A DNA stretch of 64,000 nt, from assembly GCF_964204645.1 (NCBI RefSeq), contig NC_134026.1, positions 27,236,650 through 27,300,649 on the forward strand. Reading direction: 5' to 3'. The notes under the pieces were generated by a model that did not search any database, was not told where the DNA came from, and saw only the letters and a list, made by a program, of their open reading frames with translations. Both the position numbers and the translations under genes were made by a program. Origin of the DNA: Tubulanus polymorphus. Taxonomy: Eukaryota > Nemertea > Palaeonemertea > Tubulaniformes > Tubulanidae. Below, one piece after another: positions 48,701 through 61,110 of this stretch. The first letter of the stretch is position 1. Each line of letters begins with the position of its first letter.

Positions 48701-51700
48701 TAGAATAACTTTTTCTTCAAAAGAGAAGTCGCCTATGACATTTTTCATTGGCGAATCAGTTCAAGTAAGATGCTCACTTTTTTGTAATATTTTATTGATG
48801 ATTTTTGCATTCTAAATTTTTAATTACAAGTTGTTGTCAAAAAAGTATATTGATAAATGTAAGTTTATCATGCCATTTTACTTACAAATAGATACAATTG
48901 TTTTCCCTAGGATTCCAGCGATACTGAAGTACCATCATTTGAGACGCAGGCAAAGCAGGTAGCATCAGCACCAACACTGACAATATCAGATGGAAATAAT
49001 GTTAACAACAGGACTCGTTCTCCCGACTGTAGGGCAGATTCAACAGGTCAAAGAAGTGAAACTACCATCCCCAAAAGTGCTTCAAAGTAAATACGAAGTC
49101 TAATATACATTTTACTTTAAGAAAATTATCTGGTGGTAAATTACAATTGTTACTACAGTTAACAATTATTTTGGCATCTTCATCTATAAAACGAAATTGT
49201 TTTCAGGACATCGCTAGCAGACATGAGGCGTGGGTAAGAATCTATAATGGTTCATCACTGATTGCTTTGCTTGCTTGTATATTTAGCAATTGATAGCCTA
49301 AGCCGACAGATGTTGATTAAATTTTCATATTTTGCCTGCTTGAGCATTTATATCGCTTAACCCTTTCAGTGCGTCTACACCGCAGTACGGTGTATGAATC
49401 AGTGATGGATTTTGCTAGTACACCGCACTGCGGTGTATTGATTTAATGAGTAATTACTAATTATCTCTCTTGAAAGATGGCAGCACCTGTCAAACATAGT
49501 GAAATATTAGTAACTAACGATATACCGCGCCAGGGTGTAGACGAGTATAGTGCTATTCCCGTTATTCAACACACTAGGGTGAAATTTTTCAGAATTTTCA
49601 AATTATCTTCAGCACTATAGGGTATTAATTAGCCAGCACTGAAAGCGTTAACATAGCTTTCATTAATCATAGCTATGTATCCATTGGTTGCAATGACATA
49701 TGTATGAATATGGAGGGATATTTTAAGAATCATTTTGTTTTCGGGATTGAGGTTTCATTTTTCGTATTTAATCTTTCGATTAGCACTACAATTTATTCTG
49801 TTAACATCAGAATTTTTGTCCGTTATGATAAATCTCTAAACTTTCGCTTTGTTATTTAGATCCAAGCAGATTGAAAGAGTGGATTTGGCAAAAGAAATAG
49901 AGAAACGGAAAGGTGGAAAAGAAAATATAAATCTGGTGGTCATTGGTAAGGATGATATAAGTTTTGAGTGATTTAGAATTGAGATGATTCAAAAACTAGA
50001 GTGCCCATGAAGAAACATGTACATTGGATATCGATTTTATATTGAATAGGTCATGTCGATGCAGGCAAGAGTACTCTAATGGGGCATCTTTTATACCAGC
50101 TCGGTTGTGTTAGTAAAAAAGCGATGCATAAATATGAACAAGAATCCAAGAAATTAGGAAAAGCTTCTTTTGCATATGCTTGGGTGCTCGATGAAACGGA
50201 AGAAGAAAGGTTTGGGCTGGCTAATAAAAAAAAACTCTTGTAAATGAAATATTACCATTGTTCATATTTATTCTTCATAATACCAGGACTCGGGGAGTAA
50301 CTATGGATGTAGCACAGACCCGTTTTGAAACTCCTAATAGACAGATAAATTTAATGGATGCTCCAGGTCATAAAGACTTCATTCCAAATATGATCACAGG
50401 TACTACTACCGAATCAATTGTTTGGTATCAGATCCATTTTCAAAATGAATTTTCACATAATAATCCATATTTTTTCGTTTAGGTGCTGCCCAAGCAGATG
50501 TGGCCATATTGGTTGTCAATGGTACAAGAGGTGAATTTGAAACTGGTTTTGAAGCTGGTGGTCAAACTAGGGAACACGCTTTGCTTGTCAGATCACTAGG
50601 TACTATTGAAAAACTAATGGTTATATTCAAGATTCATACAACCAGTATATTACATTTTCACTGTCGCTTATATTTATTCATTATGTGTAATTTTTCATTC
50701 TATTTACAGGAGTTTTACAAATTGTAGTAGCTGTAAATAAAATGGATACAGTTGAATGGTCACAAGATAGATACAATGATATAGTCAAGAAATTAAGTCA
50801 TTTCTTAAAGCAAGCTGGCTTCAAAGAATCTGATATAACCTATGTTCCATGCAGTGGTCTAGGAGGAGAAAATCTAACTAAATGCCAAGATGAAAAACTC
50901 AAGCAATGGTACTCGGGACCCACACTCGTAGATCAGATAGGTAACAACTTCTTGTTTGCATGTTTCATTCAAATATTTATTACCTGTATCGTTCATTGAT
51001 ACTACTTTTATGATTTATTCCAGATAAATTCCGACCACCTGAACGTCCTGTTGAGAAACCGTTCAGAATGTGTGTAGCTGATGTTTATAAAGGAATGACC
51101 AGTGGATTTGCGATTTCGGGAAAAGTTGAAGCAGGTTACGTTCAAAATGGCGACCGGCTACTTATCATGCCAATAGGAGAGAGTGCATATGTGAAAAGTA
51201 TGTTTAAAAAATGTACTTGTCTTAACCTGTATTTTGTACATTCTGTATGAATTTTCCAGGTTCATTTTGTGTTTGTAGGTGTAACTGTGGACGAGGAACC
51301 AGTTTCATGTGCATTAGCTGGAGAGTATGCATCTGTTACAGTATTTGGCACTGAGATGGAAAAAGTCAATATAGGTAATAGTTATCATATAAATCCTATT
51401 TATGTAAGCATATTTCATGTATTTAATTTATCCTTTCACGCTGATTAGGCTCAATGGTTTGTGATCCCATCAATCCCATTAAATGTGCTACTCGAATTCA
51501 AGGAAGAATAGTTGTTTTTAATATCGATGTTCCACTCACTAAAGGCTTCCCAGTAAGTAAAGGACAAAGCTATTTGATACGTTGTGTGTACAAAGCAAAG
51601 ATAGACTCATTTCAATTGATTGCTAAATTGTGTAACATTTCAGCTTGTATTCCATTATCAAACGAGAAGTGAACCCGCTCACATACGAAAAATTGTCTCA

Positions 51701-52073
51701 CAACTCCATAAAAGTACTGGCGAAGTTGTTAAAAAGAATCCTAGGTATTCATTGTTTCAATTCATATAATGAATAAACAAATAAAACGATTTGTGACTTA
51801 TTGATGCTATGTTTACTTATAGGTGCCTAACTAAAAATTCAAATGCTGTAGTTGAAGTGGAAGTAAATCGTCCAATCTGTATAGAATTATTCTCAGATTA
51901 TAAGGATTTAGGAAGGTTTATGTTACGCTATGGTGGATCAACTATAGCTGCTGGTCTAGTCACACAGGTACAAACATACAGTACATATATACATTGTGTC
52001 AAGAATTTGATTTATTGAAAACTGTGTCTAATACAAAGTTTTTTTCTTACAGATTTTAGATAAACCAGCATAA
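45790..52073 (+). CDS. HBS1L: HBS1-like translational GTPase with SKI7-like cassette exon
   Basis: Partner of Pelota in ribosome rescue (no-go and non-stop decay), eRF3/EF-Tu family, cytosolic. Exons: 45790-45832, 46113-46181, 46370-46528, 46646-46780, 46858-46905, 47100-48473 (cassette), 48610-48764, 48911-49086, 49207-49233, 49860-49945, 50050-50209, 50287-50399, 50483-50599, 50710-50940, 51024-51197, 51279-51374, 51449-51552, 51644-51744, 51823-51967 and 52053-52073. Length is 1177 residues with the cassette, 719 without (human about 684). The start [11 protein letters not shown] matches HBS1L MARHRNVRGYN. GTPase motifs: GHVDAGKST (split between exons), DAPGHKDF and NKMD; the end is [19 protein letters not shown]-like HBS1_N helix region ([18 protein letters not shown]) precedes the cassette. 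A piggyBac-type MITE lies in the intron 49234-49859. Confidence 0.95.
47100..48473 (+). other. HBS1L: SKI7-like cassette exon of HBS1L
   Basis: A 1374-nt exon (458 codons), phase 1 on both sides, so it can be skipped without a frame change. It lies after the HBS1_N exons, where vertebrate HBS1L carries the alternative exon that makes the exosome/SKI-linking, Ski7-like short isoform. If its own donor is not used, a stop comes at 48497-48499, giving a short GTPase-less protein. The content is mostly low complexity: three PPPGF motifs near 47185-47252, five LSLxxLAxQH-type repeats (about 47625-47960), and an ordered-looking end ([33 protein letters not shown]). The SKI7-like role is inferred from position and isoform logic. 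Confidence 0.7.
49361..49647 (+). mobile_element. piggyBac-type MITE
   Basis: A 287-bp non-coding element with terminal inverted repeats CCCTTTCAGTGC and (reverse complement) CGCTTTCAGTGC, flanked on both sides by TTAA (49357-49360 and 49648-49651), the piggyBac target. Two near-identical subterminal palindromes (ACACCGCAGTACGGTGT and ACACCGCACTGCGGTGT) lie near the left end. No transposase, so it is non-autonomous. It sits in an HBS1L intron. Confidence 0.85.
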
Positions 52074-52299
52074 CTGTGATACAGCATTTGTATGTACTGA
52101 GACTACACATTTGTGATGTACCTATCGAGTTTATTGACATTAGTCTATGCAGAGTTTTTGGTGGAGGATTTGCATCTTATTTCATTGTACTGTCCATGGA
52201 TTCGGTATTTACATGATTCGATCTCCCGCCTGAAATTAACCTCGTTATTTCAATAGATGATAATGATTTCTACTACGTTCAATATACTTTTGTATATTC

Positions 52300-52305
52300 A
52301 ATAAA
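52300..52305 (+). terminator. Poly(A) signal of HBS1L
   Basis: AATAAA 227 nt past the stop codon. Confidence 0.55.
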
Positions 52306-55300
52306 CGAAGTGTATATTTGTTTGGTTTTAAGTACTGAGGTGGAAATAAATTCATATGACCAGAAGCGAATCATTTATTTTCAAATGATTAATACGGTTT
52401 GATGCTTATTGCCTATATGTAAAAAGTGTGTACATTGTATCATAAAAATCTTGTGAACATTTCATTATTTTAATGTACAATATCTGCTTCAAGGCTAATA
52501 AAATATTCAAAAGGCTGTTCAGTATATTTTAGTTTCGACTGGTATTTCAGTTTCAGTCTATGAAGTCCATTAAATATATTAATTAATATATTATCTACCA
52601 ACACAGTAGTTAGCGCTTGCCTCATATCTCACGGGACCAATATCAATTGTCATTTATGTACTGTACTAGGATGTGGTAATTGTTAATGTACTGGACCCAG
52701 TTCCACAGTTGTGAGTTAGAGTTAACTCTGAGCTAAAGTTCATTTTCAATGAGTTAACTCAAGAGTTAATTAAATCTTAACTCGGATCTGTGGAACTGGA
52801 CCCTGATCAACACTTAGTACATGTATAACAATTATGAGTGCGGACACTGCAGTCTTTCCAGATACGTAACATGTAAAAGTAAAAAGTAACGCTCTTGTGA
52901 AGAATAAGCACAAATCAGGGCTTTTAAGTTTTTCAAAAAGTAGTAATAGACCAACCATGGTACTATGGGCTCTATGGAATTGTAGCCTCCTTCAGTGATT
53001 GCCTCCATCTAGGCTTTGACCTTTCATCACAAATCCTTGAGAAAACATAGAACTACCATGTAAAATATGACTTTTTATTCAATATCCACCGCCAGCAGAA
53101 AGAATACAACAAATTCACTGAGAATAAGATGCCGTATTTGTTACAAGACAAGTTGATATATGCTTACTATTAATACGCATATTAGTCTGAACGAAATTAA
53201 GTTTTCCAATACATATTTAAAGAGTACCGGCAACAGAACAGACCAATAACTAAATTAACAGCCACAGGTATGAACTATAATATCACATGAAGACCTACGT
53301 GTTCAAATAGAGCTGATTTAAAACACAAATCTGGCTAGAATATCAGGAAGAACAGTAAGCCATTTGTACCTTTTTTTGGTCGTACAACAATATTCGAGAA
53401 GTAATCAAAACATACAGGGGTATAGAGAAAGCTGTATTTAAACAGCTTCCATGGATCTGGAAGACGATGGACTACAAAAATATATATATTACATCCATAG
53501 ATCCATAGTGTATACAGATGAAACTAATACCTGTTTACATACAGCAACTAACACATTTTCTAGTGAAACAATAATAATGGAAAATCATCATTTACACTTT
53601 CTTAAAACAAGAGTTGTGACCCCAGACTGTGACCGGCGGATGATTATACTTCTGATACATTTTATGTCCTAATAGAATTTATTGTAGCAACTTGAAAACA
53701 AGAGGTTAATGAAAGGGTAAATATTGAAGAATACGGAGCCTCAACTTGATGCAGGAGTTGGAAGAATGGTAGGATCGAATAATTGTGAACATATTATTTT
53801 GGTATTTTAGAATTATTTATATACACAATACATACATGTATAATATTTCGACAACGACAAATACGATACATTATTGGTAAGAAGGGTCACAGCGCAAAAT
53901 TGTTTATCTCCGTGAAGGTGCAGAGCAAACGATATTAGTGTCACATTATCAACGGAATAGTTATATATTATTTTTTTAAAGATTTGATGGACTGAAAAAA
54001 GTTGAATCAATGAGTGGCAAAAAACTTTCTATGAATATTATCAGAAAAACTTCCACCTCATTAAAAATAAAGCGTTCACCAGTCCCATTCACACGGTACA
54101 TTTTTACAATATATACTACATATGTATATTACACTTAACTATACATTAATTTGATATTTTCATTCAATAAGAATTATGAATGACACAAAAGATTACAACT
54201 TGTTTTATTGTTAAAATTGCAAACATTTCAGATTTGTGTGTCATCATCACATCTAGATTAAGTATATGTATGGGTTATATTGGCATTTAATCATTTCGCC
54301 AATCTTTTGACTATGTTATCAGTAAGAGAGTAGGGTATGTGATTACATGCTCTCTATATCGATTTCAATGATGAACACTGGATATATTTACACCATGAAA
54401 TTGAAAAGCTATTTCTTAGAATTGATAAACATACTTACCAACAGTCATGTATTTTTTTCAGCCATAAAATAATACATGAACTATCCCTTTGATAGACAGA
54501 ACTTTATCACAAATCTATTGCTCGAAGTAAAATTCTCTGTTCTTTAAATCTTAAGATAGTAGCCTATTCATTATTGAATGTCTGATCCCAACCAGGACAC
54601 TCAATAAAATTCTGAAAATATTTCAAATAACTCTGCTCAAAATAGCCTGAAATCAGCTAGCTTAATATATCATATGATGGTTTTTACTAGGATAAGTTAT
54701 CAAGTCACTATGCCATCATTAGGCTAATAATTTAGCATAGTCGAGAATCTAAAAATATACATTATAAGATGTATTAAAAATATCTTTCCTTCAAAAATAG
54801 CATACAATTTCATATAAATGCACAAATCCTAGTGGAAAATGGTTTCCCACTCTAAACAAAGATCAGAAATAACCAGTGTACACATTCTGATCCTCCAACC
54901 AACATTGCCATAAACCACTAATAAAATTCAATAGTAAGTAGTGAGCGTTTGAGTAAGTGTATCTTGCAATGTAAATGTCCCACAGCACAACTGATAATTC
55001 TCTAGTATTTGGCGAGGTTTCACCACAAAAAGACCCACGTTTATTTCTTCTTTAGTTCTTCGGTTGAATTGCAACAAAACCAACATAATATAGTGGTGAA
55101 ACCGAGCCCAGACCTATCCAAATATATGAATCTGCTGTTCTAAGGACTTCAATGGCACATCAAGAGTCAAGAACATTCTTTAGCATTTTGCTTACCAGTA
55201 ATCATCCATTTATAGACACATCGAATGTACAATATACATCAAACGAGGAATGATTCTCAAATCAATAATCTCTTCTCAAAAAGTTAAAAACAGGCATTCA

Positions 55301-56062
55301 AACTATTGAGGGATTCTCGACATATCGACAATTCTTCTTGAATCAACACATTATATTCAAATGAAGAACACAAGGGTAGATATTCATAACTTATGTATTA
55401 AAGCTTATATACCAGTACCGAATTTATTTAGTGTGAGTAGATAAGTCATCAATAAACACCTTGTAAGTGCCATAAATAATATATACCGTAGTTTGTCAGA
55501 GGGAGAAACTGAAAAAGGCAGAGATATTTCCCATACTTCAATGCCAATTTTCTCAACTGCTTCCACATCATATGCACAAAATAGTGTAGAATTACAGCAG
55601 ACACTCACTCAACATAAAACAAGTAATGATTATCATTAACATCATCGTAAACTATGATAATAATATCAATAATACATTTTGTAATACCAGATTTGTCTTT
55701 TTCGTAAAAATAACTCTCAGATGCCGAAGACTAGTAACAAACATCCCATACTGCAAAATCGTTAAGATGTTTTTTGTGATTCCGACCCTCACTACAAGCA
55801 CAGCAATTTACTGAGCTCTATCCACAATACGACCAAACCGAGGATATGATGATCATTTATTCATCAAACGGATATACAAATCCAGGTTGTGAAACAACCA
55901 GAAATAATTCATATCTCAGGGTCCTTCAGACCATGTGTATAGGAATGATTTGCGAATCAGTGAACTCTGTGTAGTTTATCTATATGCTCAAGGAAGATCA
56001 TCAATGCTGTCGACTAACGGTCAGTTGATATATTAAATGCAGTCTTTGAAGGATGACATCTT
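52306..56062. other. Intergenic region between HBS1L and the metadherin-like gene
   Basis: 3.7 kb of AT-rich DNA between convergent genes. It holds the foldback at 52691-52804. No coding exon recognised; frames at 53451, 55405 and 55626 lack domains. Confidence 0.5.
52691..52804. repeat. Short foldback element
   Basis: About 114 bp bounded by inverted copies of CTGTGGAACTGG (left 52695-52708 region, right 52788-52803), with inner inverted pieces of the GAGTTAACTC type. It looks like a tiny MITE or a hairpin-forming repeat. Target duplications not resolved. Confidence 0.6.
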
Positions 56063-56068
56063 TTTATT
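56063..56068 (-). terminator. Poly(A) signal of the metadherin-like gene
   Basis: AATAAA on the minus strand, 61 nt past the stop at 56130-56132. Confidence 0.5.
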
Positions 56069-56129
56069 CACTCATCATTTCCCCAATACTATCACGCTCT
56101 CACTTCTTAGCAGTAAATAATATATTCTT

Positions 56130-59100
56130 TTAATTATCTCGACGAGCTTTCTTTTTCTTATGCGGCGGCTTCGCTTTTGACCAACTGTCTGTAAAAACCC
56201 ATACGTTAAATGTTCATTGTAACTAATCAAAAAATAAAATAATTTCATGAGTGTGAAATATCCGGCAAGAGTTGACTAACCATCTCCCATTTCATCAAAA
56301 ACTGCAGCAGGTTTGGGAACATCCGAAACACCATTTGACAATGACTGCGCATTAGGCTTTTCTGAAGCATCTTTATAAAAGAATAAACATAGCAATCTAA
56401 TAAATGTAAATGATACACAAATTGATGAAACCTTAGCTACTCCAAATATCATATGACTGAAAACATTGATTATTTCTTCATTGCAGTACAAATGATTTAC
56501 CTTTTAACTCTAATGGTTTTTGTAGCTGTTCTTTAGTAGTGTTAGATATATGACTACTAGTTTTTGTATCTTTGGTAATGCTTGTTTCAACCTACAAAAT
56601 TGATATAATACAACCCTTCATTAAGATAGGTAACCGTAACAATATAACCTAGAGACTTTTAAAACGATGGATATATAAAAATAATCTTAATGGTGTTAGC
56701 CTGATGTATAATGATATATGATGAATTGTGCCAGCTGTAGATTCCCAGCCCAGCGAGATACTGTAAAGCTGCATATTGATATTTAGAGTGTAATAATATT
56801 CAGTGACAGATGTTTGCAGGTGACGTACAAAGTGTATAATACAAGTTTTTGAACATATAAAATCATATACACACATAGTTATATTATCATATCATTATAG
56901 ATTTGAAAATTGAATATCACTGTCACTTATAATCAAGTCTAAAGGCAAACTGCTGGCAAATTTCAGTTTTAGCGCTGCAGTTCCCATTTAATAAAAAAGT
57001 TTTTTCTTCTCTACCTCAACTTCAGTGGAAGGTTGTTTCTTTTTCTTCTTTGGACTTTTTTCCACTTTATCTACTTTCTCAATTTCATCTGTTTTTGGAC
57101 TGGCTATATCTGCCAGTGTGGGAGATAATTCTGTAGGCTTATCATTAGAAGTTTCAATCTGTTTTGGTTCTTCCTGCACCTTTTTTTCCTTCTTTTTTAT
57201 ATTCTTCTTCGACATCGGCTTTACAGTTTCAGGCACAACCTCCTTAATAGTAGAAATTCAAACAACTTAGTATAAGGGTCAGGCGGTTGATGGAATATAT
57301 ATTCAGTAATCATTGCCATTAAACATGTTATTCGCAACTTATCTTACCTCTTTTTCTTCAACAATTTTCGTAACTGGAGCTTCTTCAACTGTTTCTTCCT
57401 TCTTTTCATCCTTTTTAAAAGCAAATTCTGTACTGCCATTTTCATATTACTTAGTACAAAATACATAATCAAAAATAAATAGATTATGTTCTACCTTAGG
57501 AGATTTCTTGATGATCTTCTCTTTCTTAGCCTGATTTTTAGGTGATTCAATAGCTGCAGTTGCTTCTTCAATAACTGCATCAGTATCCTCAGGCATGGTT
57601 TCATCTCTCTTCTCTTTACTGCGAAGTTTCTTCTCCTTTTTCGACAAAGCTGTTGTCCATTCTCCTGCAAATATTCACCCTCACTATTTTCATTCTAGTC
57701 ATAGACGATAATCTCTCCTAGAAATTCCATACGATATAACAATGAGTTAATGTAATGTGCGAAGTCACATTAAATAACTCACCATCATTGCCATTATTGT
57801 CAATCGGGGAACTCGTTTCTATGGCAACCTCTGATTTAACATTAGTAGCTCTTTGAGTGGTCGACTTTTTCGTCTAAAATCGGAAGAAAAGTTCATCTGA
57901 TCACAATCAATACATTATGAACACACACAAGAAATCATAAATCATCATTAATAACTAACTATTCAATCCTTCCATGCATATTACATTGGACTCATGTATT
58001 ACTCATATGTATTTTGTAAAATAATGTTTAAATGAATTATTAGACTGAATTGATTTTGAATGACAATCATTTGGCTGAGATTTGGAGGCAAAATATCTGA
58101 TGAATAATATATTAAACATTTTGCCAGAAAATCAAAGATTTACCTTCGTTTTTTGACTTGGGCTCCCTACAACTTTCTTTGGTGCAGCCTTATTAGATGT
58201 GGTATGGGTATTATTCGATGAAACGTGACCATTAACCGAGGATGATGATTTCTAGAAGAAGAAAAGTATCTATTACATTAATGCCACAAATACGATATGA
58301 GGATCTATATAATTTCCCCATCAATCCCAGTCCTAATGTGGACTCGATACATTAGACTGTGGCAGTTGAGGATCCATCAAGTGTCGCTAGTGTACAGTGT
58401 GTTCTCTTTGATTCAATTAAAATCTATCCATAATTACTCAAATTGTACGAATGATGAATAAAAATCACAACACTACATAGGATTGACCTTTATCTAGATC
58501 TATCGAAGTTTTATTTAGAGTTATGATTTGTCTCATGTCTGAGGTGGGAGACTAAAAATCTAGATGAAAGTAAAAAATTAACTTAATTTTGACAGAGTTG
58601 TCGCACTGATGTGCACTCCATCTAGTGGGATAGCTGATGGGTTCTCATTGACAGGAATTTAGACCTAGATGACATTAAGGTAGGTTTTGACTGAATATAT
58701 TCCTGTTCAGGAATACCAATCCAGGATTACAAACTCTCTACCTGCCTAATATCAGGCATAGAACAGATTATGCTATTCCGGAATACCAGTGCATTCTGGC
58801 TGAACAAGCCAGAATAGAATTCCGCTGATAACTGTCATTACCGGGGTAAGTAGAATTAAAGATTACATACAGCAGATAAACATAAAGAAGTTATACTGGT
58901 AGGCTTAAATAAAAAATAATCAAATATCTCAGTTGGAATTATCAAAGCTCCAAGTGCTACACATATCATGTTAAAATGAAAATTGTTCATAAAGGTATCA
59001 CAGCTTGGAATAGGCAATGGATTCTGGATAGAAAATCCCCTATAGCTTCTTATTGACCTTAATTCATCCAACATGTCAGCCTGGGTGAACTTTGGCTATC

Positions 59101-60198
59101 AGAGTCAGCCAACTAGTCGTGGTCAGAGCTAATAATCGGACGCACTAGTTCAATCTTAGTCCTCCATCTTTGAACTTGTAGGTTCGAATTACAGCAATCA
59201 CGTGGTTCACTATTTACAGACTAAGATTTAAACTGACATTCGGTTACACTTACGGTCTTAATGTCCAAATAGTCAACATGGATAACTGAAGTTCACCATG
59301 TGTGTGGTTTTCACTTTTAAACAAACAGTTATTGGTTGTATCCCTACCATCTACTGCCTACTACTAATGCCTTAGTACCGGTGGTAAACTATATATAATA
59401 ATCAGTCTGAATACCAGTCGCTGTTACATACACTTAAACAACAGATGGTATGGTAACGTCAACTACCATTTTTAATGGTTTTAATTGCAATACAGTAACT
59501 GTTAACATAGCAAATTGAGAGGATCACATTAAAATTATTTACATACAAAAAATCCAAGCGTAATTAGGAAGTGATTATTTAGCCGGATTCGGTCACCGAC
59601 TTCTGAACACTATTTTGCCGGATCCATATATTATGTTACAATAAAATCATTTTATTGGGTTTAGCGTTAGGGTCTCGATAGGGTTAGTGTCAAGAGGGTG
59701 AGTAGAGGGTTCCGTTTCACAACTAGGGATAGGGTTAGGGTAAGGCTATATGTAGTAGTTAAAACATTTGAGTGGTTTTCAGCGAGCTCGGTGGTCGAGT
59801 GGGAAGACGCTGCGTTAGTAATTTACTGGCCCGGGTTCGAGTCTCGCTCTCTATCCGCTCTATTTTCTCAAACTCTGTTCTCCACACTTCCTTCGAATTT
59901 TCTAAGTCACGCACCTCTCTGCGCATGCACGGAGTAAATCAGCCAATGAGAGACGATATCCGGCAAAATAGCGTTCAGGAGTCGGTGACCGGATCCGGTA
60001 AAATAACTAGGCCTACTGCCTAATTTTTACCTTAGATTTCTTCAGTTTCTTCTGTCGTTTCTCAGATTCATCCTCGAAATCAAAACTGGGTGGTTGAACT
60101 GACGATTTGAAGCCAAATGCGAATACCAGTACTGCGCATAACAATACACCACATACTGGAAATGCAAACTGTGCACTTACAACCTCTGATAGCTCCAT
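56130..60198 (-). CDS. MTDH: Metadherin/LYRIC-like lysine-rich membrane protein
   Basis: Nine exons: 60198-60031, 58251-58144, 57873-57783, 57664-57495, about 57440-57350, 57242-57015, 56591-56502, 56370-56281 and 56188-56130. The N terminus has one membrane helix (FPVCGVLLCAVLVFAFGF) and then a long Lys/Glu/Ser-rich tail with no ordered domain. The best family cue is the C terminus: SWSKAKPPHKKKKARRD, matching the end of vertebrate MTDH/LYRIC (SWESPKQIKKKKKARRET), together with the GEWTTALSKKEKK segment and the early membrane helix. MTDH is an ER/nuclear-envelope and perinuclear protein that binds SND1. The joint of exons 4 and 5 is out of frame as read, suggesting a missed exon or a one-base error. 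Another Lys-rich ER protein of the ribosome-binding type is the alternative. Confidence 0.6.
58260..59577. other. First intron of the metadherin-like gene outside the MITE
   Basis: About 1.3 kb of the 1.8-kb intron. No exon or further repeat family recognised. Confidence 0.4.
59578..60003. mobile_element. MITE with long inverted repeats and internal tRNA-like segment
   Basis: About 430 bp bounded by imperfect inverted repeats of about 45-50 bp (left 59578-59625, right 59957-60003) that share CCGGATCCGGTCACCGACT-type sequence and end in ACTATTTTGCCGGAT. TA dinucleotides flank both ends, as expected for a Tc1/mariner-like target, though other superfamilies are possible. The interior has degenerate GGGTTAG repeats (59655-59745) and a tRNA-like segment (59780-59850). 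No transposase. It lies in the first intron of the metadherin-like gene. Confidence 0.85.
59780..59850 (+). other. tRNA-like segment inside the MITE
   Basis: GGTGGTCGAGTGG resembles a tRNA A-box/D-arm and GGTTCGAGTCT a B-box/T-arm about 45 nt later. The flanking AGCGAG and CTCGCT can pair as an acceptor stem. Too degenerate in the anticodon arm to be called a functional tRNA gene; more likely a captured tRNA or SINE head. Confidence 0.5.
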
Positions 60199-61110
60199 TT
60201 TCTCACCAAATTAGTCGAAACAAGCAGCTGTCTATTACTGCTGACGTCGCTGTTCTGATGACGTCATCAAATTGAACAAATTTGTTTGATGGATATGTAA
60301 CATTTTGAAATACTTTTTAAAAATTGTTTAATCAAATAATGATGAAATTATAGGTAATTTTCTCAAAAATTCGCTATCATGCTCATTCATATAAATAAAA
60401 ATTAGTTCTATGTGCATATCTATCTAATAATTGGTTAGATGGCAGCACCAGATGATGTACGTAAAACATTTAACGTCTTGCGGGCCGGGTCCATACGCTT
60501 GATGAGGGTACGTAGCCACAATGGTTACTCGATATAGTAAAAAAGATAATTTGCAAAAAAATGTATATCATTTTATAGAAATAACACATGTTTGTACACA
60601 GAATATCATCATATCATGGGATATTTCATATTAAACGACAGCACGAGGACTAGCAAAATTTCTCTTGACTGTTCTCAACAAAATTTAAAATCAAAATCCT
60701 CGTTAAGAAATATACAACTGCGAAGATAAAGTTAATTCAATAAAACCCGAATTTCATTTGAAATCGAAAAGCAATGTCCATCGAAAGACGATACATGTAC
60801 ACAAATTTATTTCAATTGTCAGTCTTAGTTTATTAATTGTAAAAGTTACATGGTTATGGTTTCCATTGGAATGACAAAACATATCTTTTTAACTACAATT
60901 CTTCATCATTCATAATTTGCTATTGTAGGTGGTAATTTTTAATTTCATGGTAATTACGACAGCAGCTTTCAACAGGAGGTACGAATCTCCAATTAACCAT
61001 TTCTTCCTCATTAAAAGTAGTTACTACATTAAAAATAACACAATAGCCCGCAGGTGGGCTGAAGATTGAACTTGAAGATTGCTTTTAGTTCACATTCTTG
61101 CAAATGAACC
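60199..61110. other. Spacer between the metadherin-like gene and XPNPEP1
   Basis: Holds the promoter of the metadherin-like gene (- strand, upstream side) and the 3' UTR of XPNPEP1. Minus-strand AATAAA signals lie at 60806-60811 and 60829-60834. No coding sequence seen. Confidence 0.5.

Noticed and set aside
59655-59745. GGGTTAG-like units resembling an interstitial telomere repeat
   Set aside because: Units are imperfect and lie inside the MITE; treated as part of that element.
59780-59850. Functional tRNA-Ser/Leu gene
   Set aside because: The anticodon and T arms do not pair well, and it sits within a transposable element.
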